A program made the position numbers and the translations under genes. The notes under the pieces were generated by a model. The model was not told where the DNA came from. It saw nothing but the letters and a program-made list of their open reading frames with translations, and did not search any database. This document shows positions 22,601 to 23,760 of a DNA stretch of 23,760 nucleotides, one piece after another. Numbering within the stretch: the stretch's first letter is position 1; every line of letters begins with the position of its first letter. This stretch comes from JBFLXN01 sp040755715 [NCBI: Candidatus Edwardsbacteria bacterium] (GTDB lineage: Bacteria; Edwardsbacteria; AC1; JBFLXN01): assembly GCA_040755715.1 (NCBI GenBank), contig JBFLXN010000023.1, positions 1 through 23,760 of the forward strand, given 5' to 3'.

Positions 22601-23433
22601 ATCTTCTCCGTCAAATCATAACCAGTGTAATTCGCATTTATCCAGCTTACCCCTACTACTGTATCTCTGATACCTTTCTTGGTTTTCCATTTTGCCAACC
22701 GTGTAAAAACGGTGTCCAAATTTGCTGCGCCAGAAATGGTTACATAGTGATAATTTCCAAGAGGTAATAAGGTAGCTCTACTCCCATTTGCGACTCTGGG
22801 GGCAAATATGGAGACATCGTTAGGATTAACCACAAAAGCCCTCACCACTTCTCCAAAGACACTCTTCTGATACTGAGTGGGAATATTATCTGAGACGGAA
22901 TTCTCCGTATATTTCACCCGGTAGGCTATTCTGCTGGTAAAATATAATTTGCCCTTTACCGGATTGTAGCGTAGCGGAAACAACTCAATATGTCCTATGC
23001 GGTATCCACACATACTTCCGGTAGACAACGCCTTTATCTGAATGCTCGGATAGACCTTATCCTGGCTGTAAATCAAGGGGTCAGGGAATACTGGCTCTAG
23101 AACAAAAGTCTTCCCCGGCATCGGCAAAGGCACGGGCTTTTGACACGGAATAAGATTGTATGTTCCCAGAAGTTCGCTGGTTTCATCTGATAACAAAGTC
23201 ACTTCCGTAACTGCGGCTCCGGCCGGAATGACTAAAGCCTGAACGACACGAGGCAGTCTTGGTTTGCCCGGTTCGGTATTTGCGGGATAACCAGAAAGTT
23301 CTACGACATCATAAGTCTCTGATTTAGTGACTCTCAGGTCTTGCGATGAAAAGTTCACCGTCTGCACCAATTCACCCGCTGACAAGGTGCCCCCTAAGAG
23401 CATTAATGCCAGCATTGACACTATTCTCTTCAT
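19636..23433 (-). CDS. Secreted C25 (gingipain-family) cysteine protease with T9SS-like sorting tail
   Basis: 1265 residues from ATG at 23433 on the minus strand, with Shine-Dalgarno GGGAGG 5 nt upstream. The signal peptide is residues 1-19 (MKRIVSMLALMLLGGTLSA). A propeptide-like beta region follows (~20-215). The peptidase C25 domain (~225-605) carries the expected dyad: H461 in GHWVGHGNETG and C501 in AISIACFTGAMD, 40 residues apart. Supporting signs are VYVLLGGQGDD, IPSDLYYSDLDG, VFVGRTPV and LNLFGDPELPLW. Then an Ig-like domain (~615-700), two CARDB-like units with DGNNDGIINPGE and DGNGRLDPNE, and a beta-rich domain (~960-1165, LPFNFTWYGVTYNQLSVCGNGWIGLG). The last 87 residues (1179-1265) are a sorting domain: SYPNPFS, LKIYNVAGQLVKTLV, VSWDGKDEAGRKVSAGVYFYR, TKKMILIK. 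It is expected to be exported and act extracellularly or on the cell surface; specificity (Arg, Lys or other) cannot be stated. Confidence 0.95.
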   Translation of the reverse strand: MKRIVSMLALMLLGGTLSAGELVQTVNFSSQDLRVTKSETYDVVELSGYPANTEPGKPRLPRVVQALVIPAGAAVTEVTLLSDETSELLGTYNLIPCQKPVPLPMPGKTFVLEPVFPDPLIYSQDKVYPSIQIKALSTGSMCGYRIGHIELFPLRYNPVKGKLYFTSRIAYRVKYTENSVSDNIPTQYQKSVFGEVVRAFVVNPNDVSIFAPRVANGSRATLLPLGNYHYVTISGAANLDTVFTRLAKWKTKKGIRDTVVGVSWINANYTGYDLTEKIRNFIKDARTTWGTVYVLLGGQGDDLNSGQNLIPSRHAYYITSGVGYYPDEDLIPSDLYYSDLDGTWDANGNYTYGELADNVNMYPDVFVGRTPVLTVADAQNFVSKVMTYEKNPPTGYLKKMLLPTAILWSSYEERPVQRAIAAMTPSDWLDDSLFERNGTLSQAAMVNSMNQGRGMGHWVGHGNETGIYYYNGGAFPPYYTSSNADAATNGTNQGIAISIACFTGAMDEVSAGDCFAEHIINRVDGGCVGVMMNSRYGWGSPPAIGPSEMIDTTFYHRIFGEGLYKLGEVLASTKSAWVPYADSSNQYDMMRWCLYELNLFGDPELPLWTTEPETLLVTHNPTVPVGPSNFTVTVIDKATNNPISDALVCAMFKDGSVYTYGNTNALGEVTLNVNPPNVDTLFVTATAKNHLPYEGYALVVQSGGPYVAHLKHSISDPASGGNNDGIINPGEIIRMPTWIKNYGIAATSGSVTGKFVSRSSWMTPGADSLYIYGTLNAGDSAQYSVGYDLTIAGACTNGVVIPCSLLCYDNDSSWVSTFSLTVGAPVLVYASRTIDGNGRLDPNETAKIITTVNNTGLGNGYNVQGILRCSEPLVQVTDSVATFGTINYGTSGTNSSDSFVVSVGNILVGTNVTFTLVMNADGVPARTSTWEETIGYAPTGPDAGNYYAVEDSDGASRAPVYQWVEIRGAGGTQILPGDDGAVVVSLPFNFTWYGVTYNQLSVCGNGWIGLGNVAPPAYYYNNVHLPSNATNVPRPAVFGMWDDIDPSASGWVGYMNDVANQRFIVEYDAVPYYETSLYYNTFEFIFYDSTGSDVGGCAGYDVVVQYKQWQDRSQSGIGIQNAAGTIGLDIFYDGTPGNSGNVLGFYSQKAIRYTQIPSLTGITEEPPVKPTMPKVYALGSSYPNPFSRLSVISYQLPVTIHTTLKIYNVAGQLVKTLVNEFMSSGVYRVSWDGKDEAGRKVSAGVYFYRLTAGDFADTKKMILIK
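19846..19870. repeat. 7-bp tandem repeat inside the sorting domain of the C25 protease
   Basis: The unit TAACTGA is repeated 3.6 times (plus strand). On the coding strand it gives TCAGTTA units translated as SVISYQLPV in the sorting domain. The domain keeps its usual length here, and the I-x-Y-x-L-P pattern matches what this strand normally carries (for example TTIRYSLPEAT in typical domains, from memory). So it has replaced or evolved within the strand rather than adding residues. Confidence 0.85.
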
Positions 23434-23549
23434 TTGGTCCTCCCTTTTTAAAAGTTAATTTTTTCCTCCTCTAGCCCTGTGATTTCTTTTATCCTCGTAT
23501 GTATGATTCCAGCGATTATTTTGAAGCCTAGGAATTTGAATAATGTCTT

Positions 23550-23636
23550 GATTACGCAGATTAAAAAGACAGATTACATTCACCCCGACGGTATGTCAGG
23601 GCAAGGATAAACTTCCCGTGGCTAATCTGTGTAATC
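23550..23636. repeat. Inverted repeat upstream of the C25 protease gene
   Basis: Arms 23550-23563 and 23623-23636 (GATTACGCAGATTA and TAATCTGTGTAATC) pair over 14 positions with one mismatch, around a 59-nt centre. It belongs to a family of GATTAC-CAGATTA-type spacer repeats. The stretch 23434-23760 holds no gene that I can see. Confidence 0.75.
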
Positions 23637-23760
23637 TTGCCGTATCGGAATTTCAATCCGACCAAGGCGGACCACGGAAACACGGAATTCAAGAAACACA
23701 GAATAAAATCTAGTTTTTCATTGCCTTTCCGTGCTTCCGTGGTTAAATATCTTGCCGTAT
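23634..23760. repeat. Inverted and direct repeats at the right edge
   Basis: Arms 23671-23685 and 23729-23743 (left arm ACCACGGAAACACGG) pair over 15 positions with one mismatch. The pair is flanked by an exact 12-nt direct repeat ATCTTGCCGTAT at 23634-23645 and 23749-23760. The word TTCCGTGGTTAAAT also occurs at 6299-6312, showing the same repeat type upstream of another gene. A small non-autonomous element with a long target duplication is possible but unproven. Confidence 0.65.

Overview
The window looks like chromosomal DNA of an uncultivated, diderm (Gram-negative-type) bacterium. Three things point there: an outer-membrane beta-barrel protein, a lipoprotein solute-binding protein, and two large secreted proteins ending in a type-9-secretion / FlgD-Ig-like C-terminal sorting domain. 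The mix (gingipain-type C25 protease, very large cyclase-ATPase-TPR regulator, short repeats scattered between and inside genes) suggests the FCB side of the tree or a neighbouring candidate phylum such as WOR-3-like lineages. This placement is inference only. No rRNA, tRNA, CRISPR array or complete insertion sequence was seen.

Layout. 1-25 is the 5' tip of a leftward gene with a strong Shine-Dalgarno sequence. 26-353 is a divergent control region with a 25-bp direct repeat, a near-consensus promoter and a long leader for a cold-shock protein gene (354-557). 803-1978 encodes an outer-membrane protein with a CsgG-like N-terminal half and is closed by a strong terminator. 2215-5468 is a three-gene set: phasin-like protein, UbiB/ABC1 kinase-like protein, MFS exporter. 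5701-5949 is a small conserved hypothetical. 6345-9220 pairs a MuiA/DUF4139 protein with an orphan family-1 solute-binding lipoprotein. 9490-10251 is a TPR protein that looks 5'-truncated. 10393-13923 is a zinc-ribbon/class III cyclase/AAA ATPase/TPR regulator, followed by a small uncertain ORF. 14176-17265 is a secreted multidomain protein (Fn3, OB-like domains, sorting tail). 17293-19647 is a membrane-embedded spermidine-synthase-like protein, convergent with 19636-23433 on the minus strand, a C25 (gingipain-family) cysteine protease with a sorting tail.

The most unusual aspect is the repeat landscape. Short palindromes, nested fold-backs and tandem repeats with 7-, 8- and 9-bp units fill the gene-free stretches. 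Similar material also sits in frame inside at least four genes (TPR protein, cyclase, spermidine-synthase-like protein, C25 protease), where it encodes low-complexity peptides such as HSAFHIP or FPSPTGGG. The 7-bp array in the cyclase is not a multiple of three, so a copy-number change would switch the reading frame. This is the best candidate here for an undescribed mechanism: repeat-driven protein diversification and possible phase variation.
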